64,000 nucleotides of DNA from Bosea beijingensis (GTDB lineage: Bacteria > Pseudomonadota > Alphaproteobacteria > Rhizobiales > Beijerinckiaceae): NCBI RefSeq assembly GCF_030758975.1, contig NZ_CP132359.1, positions 4,982,686-5,046,685 of the forward strand, written 5' to 3'. The translations under genes were made by a program, and so were the position numbers. Shown in pieces: positions 24,230 to 31,445 of the stretch. The notes under the pieces are model-generated. The model ran no database searches, was not told the origin of the DNA, and was given only the letters and a program-made list of their open reading frames with translations. Each line of letters starts with the position of its first letter. Positions within the stretch are counted from its first letter, which is position 1.

Positions 24230-24254
24230 AACCGGGCAGCCGTCGGGCTGTTCC
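24230..24254 (-). promoter_or_regulatory. EcfG-type promoter
   Basis: On the minus strand: GGAAC, 16 bases, GGTT, 26 bases before the start of the IS-split response regulator. Confidence 0.6.
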
Positions 24255-24281
24255 AGCATCGGATAGATTTGTTCGCGCTTG

Positions 24282-24698
24282 TTACGCCTTTTCGTCCGCC
24301 TTTCGTCGCGCAGCCGACGCTCGCTTGCAAAAATCGCGGCGAATGACCACCAGGTCGTTCTCATCGAGCTCCTCCAAATCCAGGAGCTCCTCGCGGGCGC
24401 CGTCAAGTCGGATAATAAGCTCGTCGAGCTTGATCTGCATGGCCGCAGTATCGCGGTTCTGGCTGTTTTGAATGATGAATACCATCAGGAAGGTGATAAT
24501 TGTCGTAGAGGTGTTGATCACGAGCTGCCAGGTATCATTGAAGCCGAAGACCGGACCCGAGGCGGCCCAGACAACGATTATCGCGACAGCCACGAAAAAC
24601 GTGATGGGCTTCCCCGTCCAGCTTGCAACGGCTTGCGCCATACGAGTGAACAACGACGTTTTGTTGGACTTGTGGATGATGGGATCGCTGCTCGACAT
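24282..24698 (-). CDS. Low-affinity iron permease-like protein
   Basis: A 138-residue membrane protein with two helices (GKPITFFVAVAIIVVWAASGPVFGF and WQLVINTSTTIITFLMVFII) followed by QNSQNRDTAAMQIKLDELIIRLDGARE, the conserved tail of the Fe_perm family (PF04120). In yeast, Fet4-type members carry Fe2+; the bacterial short forms are not proven transporters. It diverges from a second family member at 24795. Confidence 0.88.
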   Translation of the reverse strand: MSSSDPIIHKSNKTSLFTRMAQAVASWTGKPITFFVAVAIIVVWAASGPVFGFNDTWQLVINTSTTIITFLMVFIIQNSQNRDTAAMQIKLDELIIRLDGAREELLDLEELDENDLVVIRRDFCKRASAARRKADEKA

Positions 24699-24794
24699 GA
24701 TGCACCTCGCTCCCGGCCCCTGTGGCTGGCCGGCGGCATTATGAACCGCTTCGGTGCTGTGGAGTTCCGAGAAGAAGAAGCGGGGAACACACCC

Positions 24795-25157
24795 ATGAAA
24801 TGGTTCAATGACCTCTCGACTGGCTGCGCCCGTTTTGCCGGCCGGCCAGCGATGCTGCTCATCGCGGCCGGGCTATCCGTCTTGGGCCTTGTAGCGTTTC
24901 TCTCCGGTAGCGATCACTTTCTCGGAGGCGCGAGCCTTGCGATCAGCACGGTGACGCTGCTGTTGTTACCCATTCTTCAAGCCACGCAGAACCGCGATGG
25001 AGCCGCCCTTCAAGCTAAGATCGACGAATTGATCCTGGTCCACGAGCAGGCCCGGAACTCACTGATCGGAGTGGAAGAGCGTAGCGACGAGGAGATCGAA
25101 CAAGTCCGGCGAACCGAAGGCAATCGCGCTCATGACGAGCCGCGCCCCGGAAGCTAG
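24795..25157 (+). CDS. Low-affinity iron permease-like protein, second copy
   Basis: The 120-residue product has two helices (RPAMLLIAAGLSVLGLVAFLSG and GASLAISTVTLLLLPILQ) and the tail QATQNRDGAALQAKIDELILVHEQARN, which parallels NSQNRDTAAMQIKLDELI in the divergent neighbour. It lacks the FNDTWQL loop between the helices, having SGSDHFLGG instead. The start at 24795 is preferred over upstream frames. The pair may assemble together, which is speculation from the shared tail. Confidence 0.8.
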   Translation: MKWFNDLSTGCARFAGRPAMLLIAAGLSVLGLVAFLSGSDHFLGGASLAISTVTLLLLPILQATQNRDGAALQAKIDELILVHEQARNSLIGVEERSDEEIEQVRRTEGNRAHDEPRPGS

Positions 25158-25272
25158 ACCCCGCATTCCATCTATCGGCGTTGCCGGTACGACCATCGGG
25201 TATTTCCGCTTCAAAAGCGCTTCGGAACGCTGGATCAGTGGTGGGGTCGGAAACGAAGATACCCATGACACA

Positions 25273-25954
25273 ATGAACCCGCGCCGCGTTCTCATCGTTG
25301 GTGGCAGCTCAGGCATGGGGCTCGCGCTAGCGCATCGGCAGCTGGCTGCCGGAAACCAGATACTGATCGTGGGACGGGACAGGGGCCGGTTAGATCAAGC
25401 GCGGCGCGATTTGGGAGAGTCCCCTTTTTTCTCTCCAGCCGCGCGGCGGACATTCTGAGCGCGAAATGACGGAGCTGCTCGAAAGCAGCGATGCGTTTGG
25501 TCACATCGTTTGCACGGCCGCGGATTTCACTGGCGCCTACGAGCTGCTTCCAAGCCTTGATCTCGAAGCCACTCGGCGTGCCATCGAAAGTAAGGTCATA
25601 GGTCCAATCCTGCTTGCAAAGTATGGCGCTCCCAAGCTGACGTCAGGCGGATCGCTGACGTTCACGTCCGGAATTGCGGCCTACCGCCCGATGGCACGGG
25701 GAACCGTTGTCGCCACCATCAATGCCGCGCTCGAAGGCCTCGTCCGGGCGCTTGCCGTCGAGCTGGCCCCAAGACGGGTTAATGCAGTTTCGCCGGGTTG
25801 GGTCGATACGCCTATATGGCAGGCGGTCGCGGGCGAGAAGAAGGCGGAGATTCTCGCCGGAATGGCCAACCGCTTGCCGGTCGGCCGTGTCGGCACACCG
25901 GATGATATAGCTGACGCTATTAAGCGAGCTCTCTGCGCCCGTCGAGAACCTTGA
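25273..25954 (+). pseudogene. Frame-broken short-chain dehydrogenase/reductase
   Basis: The first frame gives MNPRRVLIVGGSSGMGLALAHRQLAAGNQILIVGRD, the classic SDR NAD(P) site (GxxxGxG), but ends at 25458. From 25466 the next frame continues with SDR elements: ELLESSDAFGHIVCTAA, SGGSLTFTSGIAAYRP, VRALAVELAPRRVNAVSPGWVDTP. The change falls in a CCCCTTTTTT run at 25422. The catalytic Tyr-x3-Lys is not evident: the position after SGIAAYRPM reads RGTVVATINAALEG. A run-length error in assembly or a true mutation would look alike. Confidence 0.75.
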
Positions 25955-26030
25955 ATGTTACGAAGTGTAGTGCGCGCGGCTATGGAAGGCTGATGCGCAG
26001 TGATGCGCAGCGCGTGCTCCTGCACCAGAC

Positions 26031-26063
26031 AAAAAAGAGACCCCGGCGCGGCGCACCGGAGTT
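26031..26063 (-). terminator. Rho-independent terminator
   Basis: On the minus strand a GC-rich stem (ACTCCGGTGC / GCGCCGGGGT) is followed by CTCTTTTTT. It ends the DUF892-DUF3597 transcript. Confidence 0.7.
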
Positions 26064-26090
26064 TCCCATTTTCCAGGCCGGGCGATCCGC

Positions 26091-26552
26091 TCAGTCGAGC
26101 AGGTCGGCCGGGACCTTCCCGCCGTTCTCCGAGAGCTTCTTGATGACCGCCTTGTGGAGCCAGAGGTTCATCGTCGCGGAGTCGTTGGTGTCCCCGGTGT
26201 AGCCGAGCTCCTGCGCCAGTTCCTTGCGCGCAGTGAGGCTGCTGTCGATCTTAAGCGCCTTGAGCAGGTCGACGATGGACGTCTTCCAGTTCAGCTGCTG
26301 GCCGCTGTCCTTCACGGCCTTGTCCAGGATAGGCGCGACGTCGACCTGCTGCATCGCCGACCACATCGGCGCTGGACCGGCACCCGTCGCCGATTCGCCG
26401 GCGGCAGTGCCCGCCGGTGTGGCCGCAGGAGAGGTCGAGGTGGACGAAGGCGAGGCAACGGCGCCTGGAACGGGAGTCGCCGTCGGAGCAGCCACCGTGT
26501 CGGCCTTGGCCTCGCCGAAGATGGCTTTCTTGATGCTGTCGAAGATGCCCAC
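26091..26552 (-). CDS. DUF3597 protein
   Basis: A 153-residue protein that starts with GTG (MGIFDSIKKAIFGEAKA). An Ala/Thr/Ser/Pro-rich linker fills residues 20-60. The folded part (VDVAPILDKAVKDSGQQLNWKTSIVDLLKALKIDSSLTARKELAQELGYTGDTNDSATMNLWLHKAVIKKL) is DUF3597, a small helical domain also fused to LysM-type proteins elsewhere. Function unknown. It begins two bases after the DUF892 gene, so the two form an operon under the EcfG-like promoter at 27093. Confidence 0.9.
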   Translation of the reverse strand: MGIFDSIKKAIFGEAKADTVAAPTATPVPGAVASPSSTSTSPAATPAGTAAGESATGAGPAPMWSAMQQVDVAPILDKAVKDSGQQLNWKTSIVDLLKALKIDSSLTARKELAQELGYTGDTNDSATMNLWLHKAVIKKLSENGGKVPADLLD

Positions 26553-26554
26553 TA

Positions 26555-27058
26555 TCAGGCTGCCTTCTTCGTCGCGGCGGCGTTGACCGCCTTGCCGAGC
26601 GAGGACAGCGTCTTGTCCGTCTTCTCTTCCTCGGCGAGGGTCTCGGCCAGGAGCTTGGAGGCGTCCTTGAGGCCAAGCTGGTCGGCCCAGGCCTTGAGCG
26701 TCCCGTAGCGGGAGATCTCGTAGTGCTCGACAGCCTGCGCGGCGGCGGTGAGGCCGGCGTCCAGCGCGGGGCTGTCGGCGTACTCCTCCATGATCTCCTT
26801 GCCTTCCTCGATGATGCCGAGGATGGCGTCGCAGGTCTTGCCGCGCGGGGCCTTTCCCAGGATCTCGAAGACGTCGGTGAGACGCTCGATCTGGCCTTCC
26901 GTCTCGGTGCGGTGCAGTTCGAACGCCTGCTTCAGCTCGGGCGACTTGGCCGCCTTGACCATCTTCGGCAGCGTCTTCAGGATTTGCTTCTCGGCGTAGT
27001 AGACGTCCTTGAGGGTATCGTGGAACAGGTCTTCGAGCGCCTTGGGTTCGGTGGCCAT
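26555..27058 (-). CDS. DUF892 (YciE/YciF) ferritin-like protein
   Basis: The 167-residue intact form: MATEPKALEDLFHDTLKDVYYAEKQILKTLPKM, LKQAFELHRTETEGQIERLTDVFEILG, CDAILGIIEEGKEIMEEY, AAAQAVEHYEISRYGTLKAW and LLAETLAEEEKTDKTLSSL, with ferritin-like Glu/His on the helices. GGAGG lies before the ATG. A close, decayed paralogue is at 14536 and a distant one at 18216. Relatives in enterobacteria are stress-induced. It heads an operon with DUF3597. Confidence 0.92.
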   Translation of the reverse strand: MATEPKALEDLFHDTLKDVYYAEKQILKTLPKMVKAAKSPELKQAFELHRTETEGQIERLTDVFEILGKAPRGKTCDAILGIIEEGKEIMEEYADSPALDAGLTAAAQAVEHYEISRYGTLKAWADQLGLKDASKLLAETLAEEEKTDKTLSSLGKAVNAAATKKAA

Positions 27059-27092
27059 GTGGTCCTCCAGGGTAAGAGTGGAATGGCCTTTC

Positions 27093-27117
27093 AACCTGCT
27101 ATCCTCCGCGCGGTTCC
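27093..27117 (-). promoter_or_regulatory. EcfG-type promoter
   Basis: On the minus strand: GGAAC, 16 bases, GGTT, 35 bases before the DUF892 start. Confidence 0.65.
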
Positions 27118-27131
27118 TCACGGCGCCGCGA

Positions 27132-27533
27132 TCAATTCTGCGGCTGCGTCAGAAGCTGGTCGGGAGCGTTCATCAGCGTCGAGACAGCGGTGACGATCTG
27201 AGCAAACGCGTAGGGCTTTGGGATCATGACGCTGTTGGGCACACCTTGCACCGCCCAGTCGCCTGCGCTGTCACCGCTGACGTAGACGACCGGCATCGTC
27301 GGAACGGCTTCGCGGGCGTGGCGGGCGACATCCCAGCCCGTCGGTCCGTTCCCGAGCCGGATGTCGGTCAGCACGGCCCGGACATCCGCGCTGCGCTCTC
27401 CATAGAGCCTCATCGCCGTCTTGGCGTCGTGAGCGGAGAGAACCTGGAATCCTGCGTCTTCGAGCGCGGTTTCCAGTTCCATGAGGATGAGGGGCTCGTC
27501 CTCGACAACGAGTAACAACGCGGCTGCTGACAT
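27132..27533 (-). CDS. Single-domain response regulator
   Basis: A 133-residue receiver domain with no output domain: acidic pair in LVVEDEP, phospho-acceptor Asp in VLTDIRLGNG (about residue 57), Ser in YVSGDS and Lys in MIPKPYAF. Such stand-alone receivers in Alphaproteobacteria act with HWE/HisKA_2 kinases, often in the general stress response, as phosphate sinks or relays. An HWE kinase is encoded 2 kb away (29508). An EcfG-like promoter precedes it, suggesting feedback. Confidence 0.92.
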   Translation of the reverse strand: MSAAALLLVVEDEPLILMELETALEDAGFQVLSAHDAKTAMRLYGERSADVRAVLTDIRLGNGPTGWDVARHAREAVPTMPVVYVSGDSAGDWAVQGVPNSVMIPKPYAFAQIVTAVSTLMNAPDQLLTQPQN

Positions 27534-27563
27534 CTACGCAATTCCCAAGGTCTAACGGTCGCA

Positions 27564-27588
27564 AACTACGAGGGAATGGAATGGTTCC
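27564..27588 (-). promoter_or_regulatory. EcfG-type promoter
   Basis: On the minus strand: GGAAC, 16 bases, AGTT, 30 bases before the response-regulator start. It diverges from the site at 27668. Confidence 0.6.
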
Positions 27589-27667
27589 CGCTAATGCGCT
27601 GCAACTCGGCGGACCGAATTTTCGCGCCAGCGGATCGGTTCGCGATGCGGAGGGAGCGACAAGGCGC

Positions 27668-27693
27668 GGAACATATCGAGGACTCCTGCCGTT
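27668..27693 (+). promoter_or_regulatory. EcfG-type promoter
   Basis: GGAAC, 17 bases, CGTT, an exact match, 46 bases before the ATG at 27740. Confidence 0.75.
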
Positions 27694-27739
27694 TTGGACG
27701 GCACCGCGGCGCGACCGCCCGACGACAGGAGACCTACCA

Positions 27740-28039
27740 ATGAAGAAGCTGCTCATCGCCACCTTGATCGGCTCCGCGACCTCGTTCAGTGCCATGGCGC
27801 AGACGTCGACGACCTCCCCGATGCCCGCTCCGAAGGCCGACGCGGACAAGAACGCCCCGCTCCCGGGAGCCAACAGCTTCACCGAAGGCCAGGCCAAGAG
27901 CCGGCTGGAAGCCAACGGCTATTCCAACGTCGGCGCCCTGAAGAAGGACGACAACGGCGTCTGGAAGGGCAAGGCTACGCACTCGGGCAAGGAGGTCAAC
28001 GTCTCCGTCGACTACCGCGGCAACATCACCCGCAACTGA
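27740..28039 (+). CDS. Small secreted PepSY-like protein
   Basis: The 99-residue product has a signal peptide (MKKLLIATLIGSATSFSAMAQ, probable cut after AMA). The mature part is a Pro/Thr/Asp linker and one small domain, SFTEGQAKSRLEANGYSNVGALKKDDNGVWKGKATHSGKEVNVSVDYRGNI, whose helix-strand-strand order (helix with EGQAKSRLEANGY, then xDxxGVWxGxA) resembles PepSY/YpeB-type periplasmic domains. AGGAG precedes the ATG. It is followed by the 17-kDa-like stress protein 36 bases on. Confidence 0.82.
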   Translation: MKKLLIATLIGSATSFSAMAQTSTTSPMPAPKADADKNAPLPGANSFTEGQAKSRLEANGYSNVGALKKDDNGVWKGKATHSGKEVNVSVDYRGNITRN

Positions 28040-28075
28040 TCCGTGCCGCTTGCACCCCTCAAACTGGAGAACGAA

Positions 28076-28645
28076 ATGACCCGTACCATCACCCGCTCCT
28101 ACGACAGCTACTCCACCGCCCGCTCCGTCGTCGAGCGGCTTGAGGCCGCCGGCGTTTCGAGCAGCGACATCAGCGTCGTCGGCCGCGACGGCGACACCAG
28201 CGAGACCAACGCGTCCGAAGGTGCCGGAATCGGCGCGGGCGTCGGCGGCGCCGCCGGTCTGCTCGCCGGCCTTGGAATGCTCGCCATACCCGGCATCGGC
28301 CCGGTCGTCGCCGCGGGCTGGCTTGCCTCGACCGCCGCGGGCGCCGTTGCCGGTGCCGCTGCCGGCGGCCTGGTTGGCTCCTTCGTGAAAGAAGGCCACG
28401 ACGAGGACGAGGCCAACTACTATGCCGAGACGGTTCGCCGCGGCGGCTCGGTGGTCTCCGTCCGCACCGCTCCCGAGCACGAGGCCACTGTCCAGGCGAT
28501 CCTCGACGGCGCGACGCCGATCGATCGCACCACCCGTGAAGCCGATTATCGCGCCGGCGGCTGGTCCCGCTTCGATGAGAACGCGGATCCGTACGTCCGC
28601 GACGCCACCGCTACCGGGCGCGTGCCGCCGTCGTCGGTCATCTGA
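28076..28645 (+). CDS. General stress protein (DUF1269/GSP17M-like) with glycine-rich centre
   Basis: A 189-residue protein. The N-terminal 45 residues (TRSYDSYSTARSVVERLEAAGVSSSDISVVGRD) match the general-stress-protein-17M domain; residues 50-105 are a Gly/Ala-rich hydrophobic hairpin (GAGIGAGVGGAAGLLAGLGML...), and a second alpha-beta unit (NYYAETVRRGGSVVSVRTA) follows, ending with a charged tail. The layout suggests a membrane-associated or oligomeric stress protein. It shares the EcfG-like promoter of the preceding gene and is closed by a terminator. Confidence 0.82.
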   Translation: MTRTITRSYDSYSTARSVVERLEAAGVSSSDISVVGRDGDTSETNASEGAGIGAGVGGAAGLLAGLGMLAIPGIGPVVAAGWLASTAAGAVAGAAAGGLVGSFVKEGHDEDEANYYAETVRRGGSVVSVRTAPEHEATVQAILDGATPIDRTTREADYRAGGWSRFDENADPYVRDATATGRVPPSSVI

Positions 28646-28664
28646 CCGCACCGCATTGCGAACG

Positions 28665-28693
28665 ACGGCCTCGGGGAACCGGGGCCGTTTTCT
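28665..28693 (+). terminator. Rho-independent terminator
   Basis: ACGGCCTCGG-GGAA-CCGGGGCCGT stem-loop followed by TTTCTT, 20 bases after the stress-protein stop. Confidence 0.8.
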
Positions 28694-28756
28694 TGTACGC
28701 CGCCGATGAGCGCTCTCCCTGCTTCAGTACCATTCCGTACCCTTCACGCGGACTTT

Positions 28757-28782
28757 GGAGCCAGAGCTGCGCGGGGTCCGTT
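28757..28782 (+). promoter_or_regulatory. EcfG-like promoter, one mismatch
   Basis: GGAGC, 17 bases, CGTT, 48 bases before the ATG at 28831. Confidence 0.45.
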
Positions 28783-28830
28783 AGTCCGCCGAGACGATCA
28801 GCGTCTCCGTCTCATCTAAAGGAGCGGACT

Positions 28831-29049
28831 ATGGCAAATCAAAGCGGTTCCCACGGAAGCCAGAGCGGCAGCGGCCAGCGTGGCGGCTCTCATGAGCAGC
28901 ATGTGAAGGCAGGCGAGCAGAGCCATAAGAACGATGGCAGCTCGAAGACTCAAGGCGGCTCGGGCGACAGCCAGGTCGGCGGCCAGCGTGGCGGGTCCCA
29001 TGAGCAGCACGTGAAGGCTGGCCAGCAGAGCCACAAGAACGACAAGTAA
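28831..29049 (+). CDS. GsiB/KGG-like repeat stress protein
   Basis: The 72-residue, extremely hydrophilic product is two copies of a 20-residue unit, GQRGGSHEQHVKAGEQSHKN and GQRGGSHEQHVKAGQQSHKN, separated by a Ser/Gly linker. The units are close to the repeats of GsiB/Em-like (LEA group 1) and KGG stress proteins, which protect during desiccation. AAGGAG lies before the ATG. DNA of the two repeats is near-identical, so the duplication is recent or selected. Confidence 0.82.
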   Translation: MANQSGSHGSQSGSGQRGGSHEQHVKAGEQSHKNDGSSKTQGGSGDSQVGGQRGGSHEQHVKAGQQSHKNDK

Positions 29050-29058
29050 GGCAAGGCT

Positions 29059-29094
29059 CGCCTCGGCTCTCAGGAGCCGAGGCGTCCTCCCTTC
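29059..29094 (+). terminator. Stem-loop, probable terminator
   Basis: A perfect 11-bp stem CGCCTCGGCTC-TCAG-GAGCCGAGGCG lies 10 bases after the repeat-protein stop. The T-tract is weak (TCCTCCCTTCG), so it may act as an mRNA 3' end or a bidirectional terminator. Confidence 0.6.
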
Positions 29095-29099
29095 GTTTC

Positions 29100-29429
29100 T
29101 CAGATTCCCGGCCCGGTTGACTGGCGTCCAGTATAGCCCTGGACGCCATCTTCAATGTCGCAGACCCTACCCTGCCGGTCGCATCGCTGCTGGACTGCCG
29201 TATCGCGATCTTCGAGGACCAGCTCGACTGCTGAAGCGAGCGCGCAGAGGCTACCGGCGGGCCTGAGCAGCCGGATAACGAGCCCACGCTCCGGACCGCG
29301 ACGGCGGCGGGATGCTGATCGTGAACGCACTGTCGGCAGCTCCGCTTCGGTGCCAGCCTCCAGCTTGACCTCGGCGACGGCCTTCTCGGCCGCGTCGCCG
29401 TTGCCCCATCTGCCCTTCGTGCCCGACAT
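29100..29429 (-). CDS. Uncertain hypothetical protein
   Basis: A 109-codon open frame begins MSGTKGRWGNGDAAEKAVAEVKLEAGTEAELP after a GGAG site and ends with VLEDRDTAVQQRCDRQGRVCDIEDGVQGYTGRQS. The two ends look coding, but the Arg/Ser-rich middle (RSASRRRRGPERG) may come from a frame change. It lies between the repeat-protein terminator and the kinase gene. No family is recognised; it could be a damaged gene or a chance frame. Confidence 0.35.
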   Translation of the reverse strand: MSGTKGRWGNGDAAEKAVAEVKLEAGTEAELPTVRSRSASRRRRGPERGLVIRLLRPAGSLCALASAVELVLEDRDTAVQQRCDRQGRVCDIEDGVQGYTGRQSTGPGI

Positions 29430-29507
29430 GTGTCGTCTCCGTCCACCGCTTCGACTTGAACCGATGTCGATTCTCCGAGCCGAGAATCTGAGAAACGAAC
29501 GCCACCT

Positions 29508-30623
29508 CTAGAGAGCGTGGATGTCATCCATGGAAGCCCGGAACTCCGCCACGAAGCCGGTCGGCGGATAGCTCTTCTCGACGCCGCCCTTGCCGACGAG
29601 ACCGAGCCGGATCAAGCGTGTCCCGAAGCTGCGCGACTTCGGCTCCTCGATCGTCGGTCCGTCGCGCTCCTCCCAATTCATCACCATCATCGGCTCGTCG
29701 CCTTCCTCGATTCGCCAGGTTAGCGTCACGCAGCCCTCCGGCACCGACAGCGAGCCGTACTTGGCGGCGTTGGTGGCCAGTTCGTGCAGCAAGAGCGATA
29801 TCGAGAGCGTCGCCTTGGGGCCCAAATCAATGTCCGGCCCGCTTGTCTCGATGCGGCCGCCGTAGCCATGGAGATCCAGCAGCAGACGAACGATCCGGCG
29901 CAGCGGCGCGGCGCTCCAGTTCTCCTTCATGAGCTGGTCACTCGCCGTTCCGAGCGCCGCGATCCGCTGGGTCAGCGCTTCCACGGCCTCTTGCTCGGTC
30001 ACCCCACGCAGGGTTTGGTTCGCGATGGCTTGGACCATCGCGAGCGTATTTTTCATGCGGTGTAGGATCTCACGGTTGAGGATGTCCTGCTGCGCCTGCG
30101 CCTCGTCACGCTCGCGCACGGTCCGGCGCAGCTCCAGTTGCCGCATGACCTGCCGGGCTAGCACCCGGAGCGTTTTCTCCTGCATCGCGGTGAGAGGGCG
30201 CGGCTTGTAGTCGAGCACGCATACGGTGCCGATCGGATAGCCGTCGCGGGATTTCAACAGGGCCCCGGCATAGAAGCGCAGGCCGGGTTCGCCCGTAACG
30301 AGCGGGTTGCAGTCGAAGCGGGGGTCCTTGGTCGCGTCGGGGACGACGAGGAAATCCTCTTCGAGGATGGCCTTCGCGCAGAAAGAGGAATCGAGCGGCG
30401 TCTCGCGCACGCCGAGGCCGACCTCGGCCTTGAAGAATTGGCGGCCCTCAGCGATCAGGTTCACGACCGCGATCGGCGTCTCGCAAATCTCCGAGGCGAG
30501 CTCCGCGACTTCGTCGAAGTCGCGCTCAGACGGCGTATCGAGCACGTCGTAGTCGGCCAGCGCGGCAAGCCGTCTCAACTCACGAGCTTCGTAGTTCAAT
30601 TCAACGTCGTGCCCCATGTCCAT
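29508..30623 (-). CDS. GAF-domain HWE sensor histidine kinase
   Basis: Residues 15-165 form a GAF domain (FDEVAELASEICETPIAVVNLIAEGRQFFKAEVG, GTVCVLDYKPRPL). The dimerisation box follows (REILHRMKNTLAMVQAIANQTLRG, phospho-His in LHRMKN), then the ATPase with its N box HELATNAAKYGSLS. The HWE residues and the FGTRLI G-box near 345 are present. There are no membrane segments, so it is cytosolic. HWE kinases often feed PhyR in the general stress response; a stand-alone receiver lies 2 kb away. The start is uncertain between 30662, 30623 and 30617. Confidence 0.88.
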   Translation of the reverse strand: MDMGHDVELNYEARELRRLAALADYDVLDTPSERDFDEVAELASEICETPIAVVNLIAEGRQFFKAEVGLGVRETPLDSSFCAKAILEEDFLVVPDATKDPRFDCNPLVTGEPGLRFYAGALLKSRDGYPIGTVCVLDYKPRPLTAMQEKTLRVLARQVMRQLELRRTVRERDEAQAQQDILNREILHRMKNTLAMVQAIANQTLRGVTEQEAVEALTQRIAALGTASDQLMKENWSAAPLRRIVRLLLDLHGYGGRIETSGPDIDLGPKATLSISLLLHELATNAAKYGSLSVPEGCVTLTWRIEEGDEPMMVMNWEERDGPTIEEPKSRSFGTRLIRLGLVGKGGVEKSYPPTGFVAEFRASMDDIHAL

Positions 30624-30678
30624 AAGCGTAGCAGTAACACGCTGCCCGCGACGCGACGACATCGAAAGACAGGCGGCG

Positions 30679-30704
30679 GGAACAGGCGGGCGGCCGTTGC
30701 CGTT
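30679..30704 (+). promoter_or_regulatory. EcfG-type promoter
   Basis: GGAAC, 17 bases, CGTT, an exact match, 34 bases before the DUF6894 ATG at 30739. Its -10 shares bases with the -35 of the divergent site. Confidence 0.72.
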
Positions 30705-30706
30705 CC
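30681..30706 (-). promoter_or_regulatory. EcfG-type promoter, fully overlapping the divergent one
   Basis: On the minus strand: GGAAC, 17 bases, TGTT. It points at the HWE kinase and occupies the same 28 bases (30679-30706) as the plus-strand promoter. Confidence 0.55.
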
Positions 30707-30738
30707 GGGTTCGAGGGGGGCCAACGGGACGACGAACG

Positions 30739-31026
30739 ATGCCTAACTACAAGATCACGACCGAAAGCGATCACGGCCGCGACGATTCCGACGAGCGAAT
30801 CGAGTTTCCCGACGCCAAGGCGGCCGCCGACGACGCTCAGATTGCGCTGACGGAGATGGCGCGCGACCGGATGCCGAACGGCGAGCGCGCGCGGTTCGGC
30901 GTGGAAATCGAGGACGAGAAGGGAAAGCGGATTTACCGCGCTTCGCTCGATTTCAAGGCCGAGGCCGGCGAAGAGGTGGAACGCGACGCCAAGGCTCGCG
31001 AGCAGAAGAAGCGCGAGAGTAGCTAA
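30739..31026 (+). CDS. DUF6894-like small protein
   Basis: The 95-residue product starts MPNYKITTESDHGRDDSDERIEFPDAKAAADDAQIALTEMARDRMPNG and closes with GVEIEDEKGKRIYRASLDF, matching the strand-helix-strand-strand plan of DUF6894, followed by a very charged tail (EEVERDAKAREQKKRESS). The start is fixed by the EcfG-like promoter 35 bases upstream. A shorter relative is at 19906. Confidence 0.78.
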   Translation: MPNYKITTESDHGRDDSDERIEFPDAKAAADDAQIALTEMARDRMPNGERARFGVEIEDEKGKRIYRASLDFKAEAGEEVERDAKAREQKKRESS

Positions 31027-31098
31027 CTCTCGTTAGCTACCGATACGGAGCGCAGCGAGAGCGCCAGCGTCTCGATTGGCTTCCATCGGGCAGCACGG

Positions 31099-31440
31099 TC
31101 AGCACCAGCCTGCATAGCGGCGGCTCAGGAGCCCGTCCCACCGTCCACCCGCCGGCGGCAGGCCGTCCAGGATCTCTCCAGCGATTTCGTCCGCTGCGCG
31201 CAGCGTCTTGCCGTCGAGCAGGCCGCGGACAGCGTTGAAGTGGTCGACCCCGTCCGATTCCGCTCACTTCACGCTCCCGCAGCGCGGCCAATTTCTGGCG
31301 GCAGTTGTCGCCGGCGTCGGCCAGGTCGATTAAGTAGAGGGCCAGGGCGCGCTGCGTACGGATCGCCGGCGGCGTCGGCTCGTCTCGGTTAACAGCAGGA
31401 AGGGGACGGTCGACCGGCGACTTCGATCGCCGGCGGAGAT
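31099..31440 (-). pseudogene. Remnant of a hypothetical gene, frameshifted
   Basis: One frame gives RTQRALALYLIDLADAGDNCRQKLAALRE; after a change near 31260 another gives GVDHFNAVRGLLDGKTLRAADEIAGE and ends LLSRRYAGWC, stop. Both look like real protein, and the join lies at a GTGAAGTGAGCGG stretch. No start codon is obvious. I do not recognise the family; it is a broken gene or has an indel error. Confidence 0.4.
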
Positions 31441-31445
31441 TTCGC

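Noticed and set aside
27734..28651. 305-codon minus-strand open frame
   Set aside because: Shadow of the signal-peptide protein and the stress protein on the plus strand, both with promoter and ribosome sites.
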